Shown: in pieces, positions 7,529-16,688 of the stretch
How the letters are laid out: each line of letters begins with the position of its first letter
How positions within the stretch are numbered: position 1 is the first letter of the stretch
Notes under the pieces: model-generated
What the model was told of the DNA's origin: nothing
Databases searched by the model: none
Seen by the model: only the letters and a program-made list of their open reading frames with translations
Assembly (NCBI RefSeq): GCF_028281565.1
Contig: NZ_JANQJQ010000006.1
Coordinates: 1-64,000 of the forward strand
Direction: 5' to 3'
DNA length: 64,000 bases
Source: Seonamhaeicola sp.
GTDB taxonomy: Bacteria > Bacteroidota > Bacteroidia > Flavobacteriales > Flavobacteriaceae
Position numbers and translations under genes: made by a program

Positions 7529-8894
7529 CCTGGTTCGTAACTATATCTGCTTTATAATTGTTCTTTTCGGAATAGTATTTATTCCTAAGGCTACTTATGC
7601 CCAGGTGGATTTTAACAAAACCCCGGAAGATGATCTGGGGATTGTTGAGGATAAATTCCAGGAGCATTTTTATGAAGCTTTAAAGCAAAAAGGCATTGAG
7701 AACTACGAAAGAGCCGTAGAAGCCTTTTTAAAGTGTATAGCATTAGATGAATCGGTTCCCGTTTTATATTTTGAATTAGGTAAAAGCTATGACAAGCTTA
7801 AAAATTTTGGAGCCGCGGAAGACGCTTTTAAGAAAGCTATCAATAAAGACCCGGATAATGAGTGGTTTTTAGACGAATTGTACGGGTTTTATGTTTCGCA
7901 AAAGGATTATGACAAAGCCATAAAAACGGTTAAACAATTAGTTGAATACCATCCGGATTACAAAGAAGATCTGGCATCGCTTTATGTGAGAATGAAAAAG
8001 TATAATGATGCCTTAAAGATTTTGGATGCGTTAGATGCAGAACATGGTATTTCAATGTCAAGAGATTTAATGCGCAATAGAATTTATGAGCTTACCGGAA
8101 AGAAAAAGGATCAGATTAAAAACCTTGAAAAGCGTGTTGATGATAACCCCGAAAAAGAATCAAATTACTTAGCACTTATTTATAGATACAGTGAGAATAA
8201 TCAAAAAAAGAAAGCTTTCGAAACGGCTAAGGAACTTTTAAAGATCAACCCCACCTCACATAAAGTTCATTTAGCACTCTATAAGTTTTATTTGGATGAC
8301 AATGCTACAGAAAAGGCTATCGAGTCTATGAAAATTGTAGTAAAGAGCAGTCAAATAAAACCGGAGGCTAAACTTAAAGTGCTTACGGATTTTGTAAAGT
8401 TTGTTGGTGAAAATCCGCAGTACGAAACAGATCTGGTGGAAGCAACGGCTTTGGTTGAAGGTACCAATAACAGTAAAACACTTATTGAATTAGGGCAATA
8501 TTATCTGGCTAAAAATAATAAAGCTAAAGCTTTGGAAAATTTTGAAGCAGCCTTAAAAATGGAACCTGATAATTTTGGCGTTTTAAAAAATGTCATGCTT
8601 CTGTATTTGGATTTAAAACAGTTTGATCTGGCTAATGAAAAAAGTTCTAAAGCATTGGAAAATTACCCATCGCAACCATTGCTGTATTTAATAAATGGTG
8701 TTTCGTTTAACGAATTAAATCAACCACAAAAAGCGGTTGATGTTTTAGAAATTGGTTTGGATTATATCATTGACGACACAAAAATGGAATCGGATTTTTA
8801 CAGCCAATTAAGTAAGGCCTATTCGCTTTTAGGCAATACAACTAAGGCTAAAACGTTTAGTGATAAGGCAAAACAATTACAAAATACAAATTAA
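7518..8894 (+). CDS. Exported tetratricopeptide-repeat protein
   Basis: A 458-residue protein with an N-terminal signal peptide (about residues 1-29, cleavage likely after TYAQ). It then carries many TPR units, for example VPVLYFELGKSYDKLKNFGAAEDAFKKAI split across about 70-100 and further units to the C-terminus (ALENFEAALKMEPDN). TPR arrays mediate protein-protein contacts. In Flavobacteriaceae this gene commonly precedes a DUF4292 lipoprotein and an EnvC-like protein, as here, suggesting an envelope assembly or cell-wall complex. It overlaps the preceding gene by 11 bases and shares one base with the next. Confidence 0.88.
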   Translation: MIYNLVRNYICFIIVLFGIVFIPKATYAQVDFNKTPEDDLGIVEDKFQEHFYEALKQKGIENYERAVEAFLKCIALDESVPVLYFELGKSYDKLKNFGAAEDAFKKAINKDPDNEWFLDELYGFYVSQKDYDKAIKTVKQLVEYHPDYKEDLASLYVRMKKYNDALKILDALDAEHGISMSRDLMRNRIYELTGKKKDQIKNLEKRVDDNPEKESNYLALIYRYSENNQKKKAFETAKELLKINPTSHKVHLALYKFYLDDNATEKAIESMKIVVKSSQIKPEAKLKVLTDFVKFVGENPQYETDLVEATALVEGTNNSKTLIELGQYYLAKNNKAKALENFEAALKMEPDNFGVLKNVMLLYLDLKQFDLANEKSSKALENYPSQPLLYLINGVSFNELNQPQKAVDVLEIGLDYIIDDTKMESDFYSQLSKAYSLLGNTTKAKTFSDKAKQLQNTN

Positions 8895-9661
8895 TGCAAG
8901 TTCGTACCCAGATCTTAATAGTGTCACTTATCCTCGTACTGTTTAGTTGTAGATCAGCAAAAACAGTTACCGGTGGTGAGGCTAATTATAATTTATCTTC
9001 AAGGCAATTGATCAAGGAAAACTCAAAAAAAAGCCCTAATTATAAGACACTAAAATCCACACTTAAAATAACCTATGACGATGGTAAAAACTCACAAAGT
9101 CATTCTGTAAGTTTCAGGGCAAAAAAGGATGAAACTTTATGGATGAGCGCTACTTTTTCAGTGGTTAAAGCTTTAGTGACACCGGATAAAGTGAGTTTTT
9201 ATAATAAGTTGGATAACACTTATTTTGAAGGTGATTATGATTATTTAAGCGATTTGTTAGGTACTGAGTTAGACTTTCAAAAGGTTCAGAATTTGTTGTT
9301 GGGAGACGCCATTTTCGATTTAAAAGAGGATCATTATAAAGTTTCTGTTGATGATGGTTCCTATATCCTTCAACCTAAAAAACAACGAGACCTTTTTGAA
9401 ATTTTCTTTTTGTTAGATCCTTCACTTTTTAAAGTTAAATCGCAACAAATATCACAGCCAAAAGAATTAAGGCATTTGCAAATAGATTATTTATCACACC
9501 AGGAAGTTGACGAACAAATTCTCCCGGAAAAAGTAAAAGTAATAGCTGTGGAGGCCAATGAAGAACTCATTATTGGCTTAGAGTTTAAAAACGTAACGCT
9601 AAATGAAGAGTTGAGATTTCCGTTTAAAATTCCATCAGGTTTTAAAGAGATAAAGCTTTAA
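8894..9661 (+). CDS. DUF4292 lipoprotein
   Basis: A 255-residue predicted lipoprotein. A hydrophobic signal ends in a lipobox (VLFSC, lipidated Cys about residue 19). The rest matches the layout of the Bacteroidetes DUF4292 family, with alternating beta-strands containing KKDETLWMSATF (about 77-88). This resembles the LolB/outer-membrane-lipoprotein fold in which such proteins are often placed. It shares a base with the TPR gene upstream and with the M23-like gene downstream. The function is unestablished, and an outer-membrane-associated role is inference. Confidence 0.82.
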   Translation: MQVRTQILIVSLILVLFSCRSAKTVTGGEANYNLSSRQLIKENSKKSPNYKTLKSTLKITYDDGKNSQSHSVSFRAKKDETLWMSATFSVVKALVTPDKVSFYNKLDNTYFEGDYDYLSDLLGTELDFQKVQNLLLGDAIFDLKEDHYKVSVDDGSYILQPKKQRDLFEIFFLLDPSLFKVKSQQISQPKELRHLQIDYLSHQEVDEQILPEKVKVIAVEANEELIIGLEFKNVTLNEELRFPFKIPSGFKEIKL

Positions 9662-10890
9662 TGACTTTAAAGATTACTTCATATAAAATAATACTTCTAA
9701 TTACCCTTTTGTTTAGTGGTTCTTTGGCATTTTCACAAAGCAATAAGCAGAAAGAATTAGAAACCAGGAGGCAGGAACTTAGGCGTGAAATACAGAAAAT
9801 AAGCCAGTTAAGAGCTCAGGATAGATCGAAAGAACGATCGGAATTAACCTTAATTGAAGAGTATAATTACAAAATTAGTGTGTTGGATAATCTGATTAAG
9901 GTTACCAATCAACAAGCCAATTATCTAAACAGGGAAATCAATTCGAATCAAAAGAAAATAACCGATTTAAGAAACGAATTAAAACAGCTTAAAGAGGATT
10001 ACGCCGCTATGGTTGTGAAGTCCTATAAAAGTAAAAATCAGCATAGCAGGATTATGTTTTTGCTCTCCTCTACAGATTTTAAACAGGCCTATAAGAGGTT
10101 GCAGTATATAAAGCAATATTCAAACCATCAACGCCAGCAAGGAGAAACTATCAAAGCTAAAACCCTTGAATTGCAAGAACTCAATAAAGGCTTATTAAAA
10201 CAACAGGAAGAAAAAAAGAAGCTTATCGCTGAAAACAGGGTGACTCAAAGGTCATTGGAAGCCGAGCGCAAACAGCATGAAAGTTTGATGGCGTCTATAA
10301 GAAAGAACTTGTCAAAATACACTTCCCAAATAAAACAAAAACAACGGGAAGCTGCCCGGATAGACAGAGAGATAGATAGAATTATTAAAGCAGCTATTGC
10401 AGAATCTAATAAAAATGTTGGTAAACCTGCTTCCTCAACAACTTTTGCTTTAACACCGGCTGAAAAGGTATTAGCCTCTAATTTTGTGGCCAATAAAGGC
10501 AGATTACCCTGGCCGGTTGAACGCGGTAGGGTTAGTTTAAGGTACGGGCGTCAGCCATCACAAATAGACAGAACATTAACCATTAACAGCAGCGGTGTTC
10601 GCATATCTACTAACAAAGGCGCCAAAGCATTTGCCGTATTTAATGGTGAAGTCAGCGGGATTGTTAAAATGAGAAACCTGCCACCTATGGTTATGATTCG
10701 TCATGGTAACTACATTACAATATACAAGAACCTATCTAAGATCTATGTTAAAAAAGGCGATAAGGTAACTACCAGACAAGCCATTGGAGAAGTTTTCACA
10801 AATTCGTCAAATGGCGAAACTGTTTTAGGGTTTGTAATTTCAAAAGGGGTAAACAAGGAAAATCCGGCTAACTGGATCGATAAAATGTGA
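9661..10890 (+). CDS. EnvC-like murein hydrolase activator with degenerate LytM domain
   Basis: A 409-residue exported protein with a signal peptide (about 1-25), a long Lys/Glu/Gln-rich coiled coil (about 26-245) and a C-terminal LytM/M23 domain (about 280-405). The catalytic zinc ligands of active M23 peptidases appear to be missing. The usual H-x-G-x-D region reads SSGVRISTNKG, the YAHL region (HxH) reads IYKNLS, and the final strand reads VLGFVIS instead of a His-containing strand. This matches EnvC-type activators of amidases rather than an active peptidase. The coiled coil would contact division or envelope partners. It is the last gene of the operon. Confidence 0.88.
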   Translation: MTLKITSYKIILLITLLFSGSLAFSQSNKQKELETRRQELRREIQKISQLRAQDRSKERSELTLIEEYNYKISVLDNLIKVTNQQANYLNREINSNQKKITDLRNELKQLKEDYAAMVVKSYKSKNQHSRIMFLLSSTDFKQAYKRLQYIKQYSNHQRQQGETIKAKTLELQELNKGLLKQQEEKKKLIAENRVTQRSLEAERKQHESLMASIRKNLSKYTSQIKQKQREAARIDREIDRIIKAAIAESNKNVGKPASSTTFALTPAEKVLASNFVANKGRLPWPVERGRVSLRYGRQPSQIDRTLTINSSGVRISTNKGAKAFAVFNGEVSGIVKMRNLPPMVMIRHGNYITIYKNLSKIYVKKGDKVTTRQAIGEVFTNSSNGETVLGFVISKGVNKENPANWIDKM

Positions 10891-10898
10891 CACACCGT

Positions 10899-10927
10899 GT
10901 CATCCTGAATTCATTTCAGGATCTCAT
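10899..10927. repeat. REP-like hairpin after the EnvC-like gene
   Basis: GTCAT is followed by the hairpin CCTGAA...TTCAGG and the tail ATCTCAT. This is nearly identical to the left half of the element at 2804-2873. Confidence 0.75.
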
Positions 10928-10955
10928 CAATTTTCAGGTATTGTGTTGTCTATAA

Positions 10956-11171
10956 TTACACTCTAACCACAACAAAACCTCTTCTGGTCTTTTTGTAGTG
11001 TTTTCCATTCCAGAAATAATAACGTTTTCCTTTTACTGTTACAATTTTGTAATGTCTTGGTGGTGTTTCTACAACGGTAACCTTGGCAACAGGCCTTCTG
11101 GTCACATGCGTTGCACAAGATGATAAGTTAAATAATAGAAAGGCTGAAATTAAAATAATAAAAGGTCTCAT
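10956..11171 (-). CDS. Small lipoprotein of unknown function
   Basis: A 71-residue reading frame with a convincing lipoprotein signal: MRPFIILISAFLLFNLSSC, lipidated Cys at residue 19. The mature part is short, basic and aromatic (KGKRYYFWNGKHYKKT, about 48-63). It resembles small Bacteroidetes proteins with a Tyr/Trp-rich motif (DUF6515-like), though that assignment is uncertain. It stands alone on the minus strand between two repeat elements. Confidence 0.68.
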   Translation of the reverse strand: MRPFIILISAFLLFNLSSCATHVTRRPVAKVTVVETPPRHYKIVTVKGKRYYFWNGKHYKKTRRGFVVVRV

Positions 11172-11238
11172 AGCAATATAAATTTGGGTTTATAACGCTA
11201 TTAAGACTTTAAAAGAAACAAAAGGTTTAAATGCGGTT

Positions 11239-11318
11239 GTCATTCTGTATGGTAAGAACGGAATGAAAAATCTCAAATTCATTTACAAGGAGAGATTCTT
11301 CGCAATGCTCAGAATGAC
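11239..11318. repeat. Long inverted repeat of the GTCAT...ATGAC type
   Basis: The outer arms GTCATTCTG and CAGAATGAC are perfectly complementary. The inner edges are AATCTC on the left and GAGATT on the right, about 20 bases apart. This is the same REP-pair layout as at 2804, 50709 and 54715. It lies between the small lipoprotein and the thioesterase. Confidence 0.75.
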
Positions 11319-11324
11319 AAAGAA

Positions 11325-11834
11325 TTACTCAAACAATGCTTTTAATTCGGTAGCTTCATCGGGCTTAATTTTTCCTGCCAACAGTAAACTTAGTTGTTTT
11401 CGTCTTAAAGCGGCATCAAAGCGTTCTTTTTCAAGATCGGTCTCGGGAATAATTTCAGGGATGCCAATGGGGCGTCCGGTTTCATCAACAGCCACAAAGG
11501 TGTAAATAGCTTCGTTAGCCTTCGTTTTTTCCCCGGACTCGCGGTCTTCTATCCATACGTCAATAAACACTTCCATGGAGGTTCTAAAAGCTCTTGAGAC
11601 TTTAGCTTCAACGGTAACCACACTTCCTAACGGAACAGCCCTGGTAAAGGCCACATGGTTAACAGAAGCGGTTACAACAATCCGTCTGCTATGACGTCTG
11701 GCAGCAATACTGGCGGCTCTGTCCATTCTTGCCAAAAGTTCACCACCAAATAAATTATTAAGCGGATTGGTTTCACCAGGTAAAACCATATCGGTGAGTA
11801 TCGTTTTAGATTGCTCCGGTGTTTTTGCTTTCAT
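11325..11834 (-). CDS. Acyl-CoA thioesterase, hotdog fold
   Basis: A 169-residue hotdog-fold enzyme expected to hydrolyse acyl-CoA to free acid and CoA in the cytosol. NPLNNLFGGELLARMDRAAS (about 21-40) with its Asn-x2-Gly-Gly pattern is the YciA/BFIT-type signature. RIVVTASVNHVAFTRAVPLG (about 50-69) and the ETGRPIGIPEI region (about 133-143) also fit. It has a good -7 box at 11855-11862 and is probably monocistronic. Confidence 0.9.
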   Translation of the reverse strand: MKAKTPEQSKTILTDMVLPGETNPLNNLFGGELLARMDRAASIAARRHSRRIVVTASVNHVAFTRAVPLGSVVTVEAKVSRAFRTSMEVFIDVWIEDRESGEKTKANEAIYTFVAVDETGRPIGIPEIIPETDLEKERFDAALRRKQLSLLLAGKIKPDEATELKALFE

Positions 11835-11854
11835 TACGGATGATTTAATGACTG

Positions 11855-11862
11855 CAAAGGTA
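11855..11862 (-). promoter_or_regulatory. -7 promoter box for the thioesterase gene
   Basis: On the minus strand this reads TACCTTTG, a full match to the Bacteroidetes TAnnTTTG box, 20 bases before the ATG at 11834. No clear -33 TTG was seen at the ideal distance. Confidence 0.5.
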
Positions 11863-11918
11863 CTATGCTTTTAAGGATTTAAGAAAGAAAATGAATTGAA
11901 TATATTAGTTGAAAAAGA

Positions 11919-13268
11919 TTAATTCTCAACTTTTACAACAGCCATTTTAAGGTTATAGGATAGGTTCTTTTCTGTAGACAACGACCTTTTTGCTACTTCC
12001 AGATCATTGAACCTTTCATGATAGATATAGTATTTACCACTATTAGTGTCAAAAAAATACCCTGCTTTATTCATGCCTTTAGAGGCTAAATACGTTAAAA
12101 AAGCATCTCTTTGTTCTATGGTTGGATAAGCCGCCAAAACAGAATAATAACCACTTTCAATGGTCTTAACATCATTGATGATTTGAATGATATTAGGACT
12201 TTCATTAAAATTGAATTCGTTAGCAGCTAAAAGGTCGCCAATTCCCGAAATGGTAGTTTCTTTTATTTCAGAAGCTTTAATTTGATTTTCCGGATTTTTC
12301 TTTGAAAGCGATGTTACTGTTTTTTTAAAAGAGCCAGTTCCGGATTCGACTTTTAACCAGGCATCTTTATTATGCGTTTTTTTGACAGTTCTTAGGGCCT
12401 GCAGTGCTTCTATTCTATCTTCGTAGCTACCGTATACCACTTCATGCAAACCGTATTTGTTAACACCCAATTTCCTGGCTTTAAAACCTTCTGCTTTAAG
12501 CTGTTTTATTTTTTTGGTGCAATTTTCTTCCACCCTGAATGCTCCGGCAACCACATGATATTTACCGGTCTGTTTGGTAACATTTAAAGTAATAGCCGGT
12601 AACGGATTAAGATTAAATGTAGCCTGTTGTATTTGACTTTCTAATTGTTGTGTGGCTTCTTCCTGGGCTAATTGATTATGGGTTTTAATATTGTTGACAT
12701 GGTACTTGGAAGCTGCAAAACCACCTAAAGTAAGCGCTATTAAGGCAACAGCAGCATATCTTAAATAAGGTCTGGCCTTGCGCTTTTCGGTAGTAATAGC
12801 AATAGGAACCACTTTTTCTATGTCTTCAACTTCTTTCTTGTAAACCTCTCTGTTAACAGAAGGCGATACAAACTGAGACAACCCAAACGAGTCAGTTAAA
12901 TAGTTAAGGTGGTAGGTAGGCTCAAACAAAATTTTACCTTCATTGTTTAAAACAATGTCTCCAATATTTTTAAACGTCAGGGTTTCGCCCTGAGTCAAAT
13001 AAGATTTCAATATTTTAACCCGCTTAGCCACTTTTTTATTAGCTACTTCAAAGGGAATTTTCTCAATATCAGCAATATAATGCGCCAACAATCCGTCATT
13101 TTTTTGAATTTGCTCATTAAAAGACACGCTTTTACTTGGGGCATAAAATGTGTTGGTTGCATTGTCAATGGAGGCCGATACGCGCTGGGTTAAAAAAGCC
13201 CCAAACTCAGGTATAGTAACGCATTCGTATCGGTATAGTAAGTCGCTTATATAGGTTTCAAGTTGCAT
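11919..13268 (-). CDS. HU-CCDC81 and SPOR domain membrane protein
   Basis: A 449-residue protein with an N-terminal HU-CCDC81-like domain (about 1-130, starting MQLETYISDLLYRYECVTIP), a transmembrane helix (about 171-187) and two C-terminal SPOR-like segments (about 233-310 and 370-445). SPOR domains bind denuded peptidoglycan at division septa. The cytoplasmic HU-like domain belongs to a DNA-binding superfamily, but binding has not been shown for the bacterial CCDC81 type. The architecture could link the cytoplasm to septal wall. It is divergent from dprA, with a -7 box just upstream. Confidence 0.88.
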   Translation of the reverse strand: MQLETYISDLLYRYECVTIPEFGAFLTQRVSASIDNATNTFYAPSKSVSFNEQIQKNDGLLAHYIADIEKIPFEVANKKVAKRVKILKSYLTQGETLTFKNIGDIVLNNEGKILFEPTYHLNYLTDSFGLSQFVSPSVNREVYKKEVEDIEKVVPIAITTEKRKARPYLRYAAVALIALTLGGFAASKYHVNNIKTHNQLAQEEATQQLESQIQQATFNLNPLPAITLNVTKQTGKYHVVAGAFRVEENCTKKIKQLKAEGFKARKLGVNKYGLHEVVYGSYEDRIEALQALRTVKKTHNKDAWLKVESGTGSFKKTVTSLSKKNPENQIKASEIKETTISGIGDLLAANEFNFNESPNIIQIINDVKTIESGYYSVLAAYPTIEQRDAFLTYLASKGMNKAGYFFDTNSGKYYIYHERFNDLEVAKRSLSTEKNLSYNLKMAVVKVEN

Positions 13269-13273
13269 AAAAA

Positions 13274-13281
13274 CAAAGTTA
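13274..13281 (-). promoter_or_regulatory. -7 promoter box for the HU/SPOR gene
   Basis: On the minus strand it reads TAACTTTG, matching TAnnTTTG, and ends 5 bases before the ATG. This implies a very short or absent leader. Confidence 0.45.
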
Positions 13282-13445
13282 AAAAAATATGTTTCTCATG
13301 AAAATTTCGACTTAACTATTTATTAACAAACGAGCTTGCCTCAATTATTCAGGTTTAAACTATGTTTTTAGGTATCTTCTGAAGTTTAAATTATCAATTA
13401 TGGATTAAAAATGCTTTTTTTGTAGTTTAAAACTGACTTTATAGA

Positions 13446-14549
13446 ATGACCGAAAATGATTTGCTTTATACTTTAGCGTTACAACATGTATCGAATATTG
13501 GCGATATTACTGCTAAAAGACTCATTTCTTTTTGTGGTTCCGCAGAAGCGGTTTTAAAAGAGAAAAGACGAAACTTAATTAAAATTGATGGCATTGGGCA
13601 AATCATTTTAGAGGATATTCATAACCCTAAACATTTAAAAGCAGCCGAAGCGGAAATTCATTTCATAAAAAAGCACGCCATTAGAGTCTCTTATTTTAAA
13701 AGTGAAAGCTATCCGGAGAAATTGAAACATTGCATTGACGGTCCTATTTTGTTGTTCCAGTCGGGGAATATAAATTTAAAGGATCAGAGAATAATCAGTA
13801 TTGTAGGAGCCCGAAAAATTACCACCAATGGTATTGCTTTTTGCAATAGTTTAGTAGAGCAACTGACACCCTACAACCCGGTAATTGTTTCCGGTTTTGC
13901 TTACGGAACCGATATTACTGCACATAAAGCAGCATTAAAAAATAGCCTCCAAACCATTGGGTGCTTAGCGCATGGACTGAATCAAATTTATCCGAAAGCA
14001 CACAAAAGATATATGGCAGACGTTGAAAAAAAAGGCGGGTTTTTCTCCGATTTTTGGAGTACCGATGTTTTTGATAGAAATAATTTCTTAAAACGAAATA
14101 GAATCATTGCAGGTTTAAGTGAGGCTACCATTGTTATTGAATCAGCCGAAAAAGGGGGAAGTTTGGTAACTGCGGACATTGCTAATTCTTATAATAGAGA
14201 AGTTTTTGCGGTTCCCGGTCGCATTACCGACAGCCAGAGTGTAGGATGTAATAACTTAATAAAACATCAAAAGGCGTTCATGCTTTCCAACCCTTTGGAT
14301 GTTCCGTATATATTAGATTGGAAATTGGAGGAAGAAAACAAACCTGCCATTCAAAAACAGTTATTTGTTGAACTGGATACCACCGAAAAACAGATTTATA
14401 GTTACCTTAAGGAAAACAGCAAACAACAACTGGATGTTATTGCCATTAATTGCAACTTACCAATATTTAAAGTGTCAAGTGCCTTATTAAATATGGAACT
14501 AAAGGGCGTAGTAAGACCTTTGCCGGGAAAGCTGTTTGAGTTAGTTTAA
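13446..14549 (+). CDS. dprA: DNA-processing protein DprA
   Basis: Cytosolic protein that protects incoming single-stranded DNA and loads RecA during natural transformation. The 367 residues comprise an N-terminal helix-hairpin-helix-like part (about 1-70), the Rossmann-like core with SIVGARKITTNG (about 117-128) and VSGFAYGTDITAH (about 148-160), and a C-terminal winged helix (about 300-365). The normal length and domain order indicate an intact gene. It is transcribed alone and convergent with the cytochrome gene, 18 bases away. Confidence 0.96.
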   Translation: MTENDLLYTLALQHVSNIGDITAKRLISFCGSAEAVLKEKRRNLIKIDGIGQIILEDIHNPKHLKAAEAEIHFIKKHAIRVSYFKSESYPEKLKHCIDGPILLFQSGNINLKDQRIISIVGARKITTNGIAFCNSLVEQLTPYNPVIVSGFAYGTDITAHKAALKNSLQTIGCLAHGLNQIYPKAHKRYMADVEKKGGFFSDFWSTDVFDRNNFLKRNRIIAGLSEATIVIESAEKGGSLVTADIANSYNREVFAVPGRITDSQSVGCNNLIKHQKAFMLSNPLDVPYILDWKLEEENKPAIQKQLFVELDTTEKQIYSYLKENSKQQLDVIAINCNLPIFKVSSALLNMELKGVVRPLPGKLFELV

Positions 14550-14567
14550 AACTAATGATAACTACAA

Positions 14568-16685
14568 TTAGTAAAAAAATAACTGATCTACATAAAGTTT
14601 TTCCTTTTTAAAAGGGATCGCAATAATTTTATAAAACCTGTATTCGGCTTTGGGAATTTTAACAACAACGCTTCTATAGCTGCCTTCTTTTTCTTTATTG
14701 ATTTTTCGGTAAGTCCTTTTTACTTGTTTAATTAATTTTAAACTGTCTTTATGATATCCTGCCCATACCTCTAATGACTCCAGAGGCTCTTTCTTTTGCC
14801 AATAGTTAATACCATAGCTAAAAACAATTTCTTTAATTTTTGGAGAGCTTTCCTCAAAATAAGCGGTAGCATTTAAAGGCTTTTGTTTATTGAAAGTAGC
14901 CCAATATGCGGATGACCTAATATCATTGCTATTACCAATATTATTATCTGTTAAAATGATTCCAGCCTCTCCAATAAATTCACTTTGGATACCTTGATAA
15001 ACCAGTTCAAACTTTTCCGGCAAATACCCTTTGTCAAAAAATTTATAAGTCTTTACTGGACTTGGGAGCCAATTCTTTTTTAAGGCTATGGTTTTTATTG
15101 GTAACTTACTTTTTAAATCGATTTTTATCGGATTTTTATAGAGAAGAGAGGAGTCATTCGGTTCAGTACCGTCTGTAGTATATCGTATTTCTACTTCGGG
15201 CATTTTGTGACCTAACACGATATAGTCGTCCTTGGAAATAACCGTACTTTTGCTCAGTAATCTGGGGGGAGTTAATGTTAGTTTGTTTTCGGAGTCCTGA
15301 AATCCGGTTTCAAAATAAATCTCGGGAAATGTCGTTTTTAATACTTTAATTTCTTCTTCATTAATGGTCGTATTCCATATGAATGCACGACTAAGCTTTG
15401 GCAAAACTTTAATTATATCGCTTATATTGGAATCGACTTGAGTACCCGACAAAGATAGCGTTCGCAAATTGGAACAGGTCTTTAAACTTTCCAAATCCTC
15501 AGTTTTCAGATCTGTAAAATTTAAAATTAATTCCTCCAGGTTTGTCATAGTACCTATAAACTCCATAGAACCCTTATCAATAGGTAAAAAGGACAGGTTT
15601 AATGAGACTATTTGTTTTTTTATTTTGGACAGGTCAGTAAGTAACTCTGGTGCATATGTTTGTTTTCCATGAATAACGACCTCTATAGCTGGAGATGAAG
15701 GCGATTTTTGAATCACCGTTCTATAAGGATTTTTTAATGCATCAACATCTTTTTTACGGGCAAAATCAAAATTATAGGCTAGTGTTTTCTTTTGTGTTTT
15801 TCTTTCCAAGTGTTTTGATACTTCCAATCCCAAGGTGTCATTTTCCGGTAGTTGAACCAGACTTATGTTTTCGTTGGCGCCATTTTTAATCCATAAACTT
15901 AGCAGCCTGATTTCTTCTTTAGTCAGTTGTTTTTTCCCTTCTGGAGGCATATGCTCTTTATGCTCCAGCGGTAAATGTACACGTCTTAATAAAGCACTTT
16001 CTTCCGTTGAGCCGGCAGTCCAGAGAGCTCCATGCTTTCCTCCGGACACCATAGTATTAAAGGAGGTCATATCCAGTTCCCCCTTTTGTTTTTCGGGATT
16101 GTGACAGCCTACACATTTTGCATCAAGAATGGGTTTAACAAATCCCAGAAATATTGGAGTTTCCTGAGTTATCTCAACAACTTTTACTTTTTTTAAAGGT
16201 TCGGTTATAAAGTTGGTTCCATGAGTTAATCCCGCACCATAATGCCCGGCAAAAATGACTCCAATAAAACCAATATAAAGCACAGTTTTAAAAACGCGCT
16301 CTTTTTTGATAAATACCAACCCATAGATAAAAAAGCTTATAGCAACGCCTATCCATTTGTGTAGCGTCATTAAATTGGTAGCATCTCCTTCCATGGAAAG
16401 AAATAAACCCATAATGCAAGCCAGAACAGTGGTAAAGGCAGTAAATAAAACTAAAAACCGATTTATCTTTTCGAACGAATTTGAGTCCATCTGATTTTTA
16501 AGAAAATTCAGGACAACCAGCAATACAATAAAAGCAATGGGAAAATGTAAAATAAGAGGATGCATTCTTCCCAACGGTTGCAACCAAAATGGAATCGAGA
16601 TTTGACTTTCAAAAATCAACAGCACTACTAAAAAGGAGTGCATAAAAAATAGGAGGTTTAATATCCAGTATTCTAATTTCTTCAT
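14568..16685 (-). CDS. Membrane c-type cytochrome with LRR and chitobiase-like C-terminal parts
   Basis: A 705-residue multidomain protein. The N-terminus has about five membrane helices (about 5-160, DUF2231-like, with HPLILHFPIAFIV). It is followed by a planctomycete-type cytochrome c segment with one heme site CVGCH (about 191-195) and HMPPEGKKQLT (about 244-254) that may supply the distal Met. Then come leucine-rich repeats (about 350-450), a chitobiase/Fn3-associated segment (about 490-550) and a C-terminal beta-rich domain. Heme would sit outside the cytoplasmic membrane. It follows the DUF1501 gene by 3 bases and is the last gene of the island. The substrate is unknown. Confidence 0.8.
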   Translation of the reverse strand: MKKLEYWILNLLFFMHSFLVVLLIFESQISIPFWLQPLGRMHPLILHFPIAFIVLLVVLNFLKNQMDSNSFEKINRFLVLFTAFTTVLACIMGLFLSMEGDATNLMTLHKWIGVAISFFIYGLVFIKKERVFKTVLYIGFIGVIFAGHYGAGLTHGTNFITEPLKKVKVVEITQETPIFLGFVKPILDAKCVGCHNPEKQKGELDMTSFNTMVSGGKHGALWTAGSTEESALLRRVHLPLEHKEHMPPEGKKQLTKEEIRLLSLWIKNGANENISLVQLPENDTLGLEVSKHLERKTQKKTLAYNFDFARKKDVDALKNPYRTVIQKSPSSPAIEVVIHGKQTYAPELLTDLSKIKKQIVSLNLSFLPIDKGSMEFIGTMTNLEELILNFTDLKTEDLESLKTCSNLRTLSLSGTQVDSNISDIIKVLPKLSRAFIWNTTINEEEIKVLKTTFPEIYFETGFQDSENKLTLTPPRLLSKSTVISKDDYIVLGHKMPEVEIRYTTDGTEPNDSSLLYKNPIKIDLKSKLPIKTIALKKNWLPSPVKTYKFFDKGYLPEKFELVYQGIQSEFIGEAGIILTDNNIGNSNDIRSSAYWATFNKQKPLNATAYFEESSPKIKEIVFSYGINYWQKKEPLESLEVWAGYHKDSLKLIKQVKRTYRKINKEKEGSYRSVVVKIPKAEYRFYKIIAIPFKKEKLYVDQLFFY

Positions 16686-16688
16686 ATA

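Noticed and set aside
11263-11505. 80-codon plus-strand frame starting in the inverted repeat
   Set aside because: The start lies in a REP pair and the rest is antisense to the thioesterase gene.
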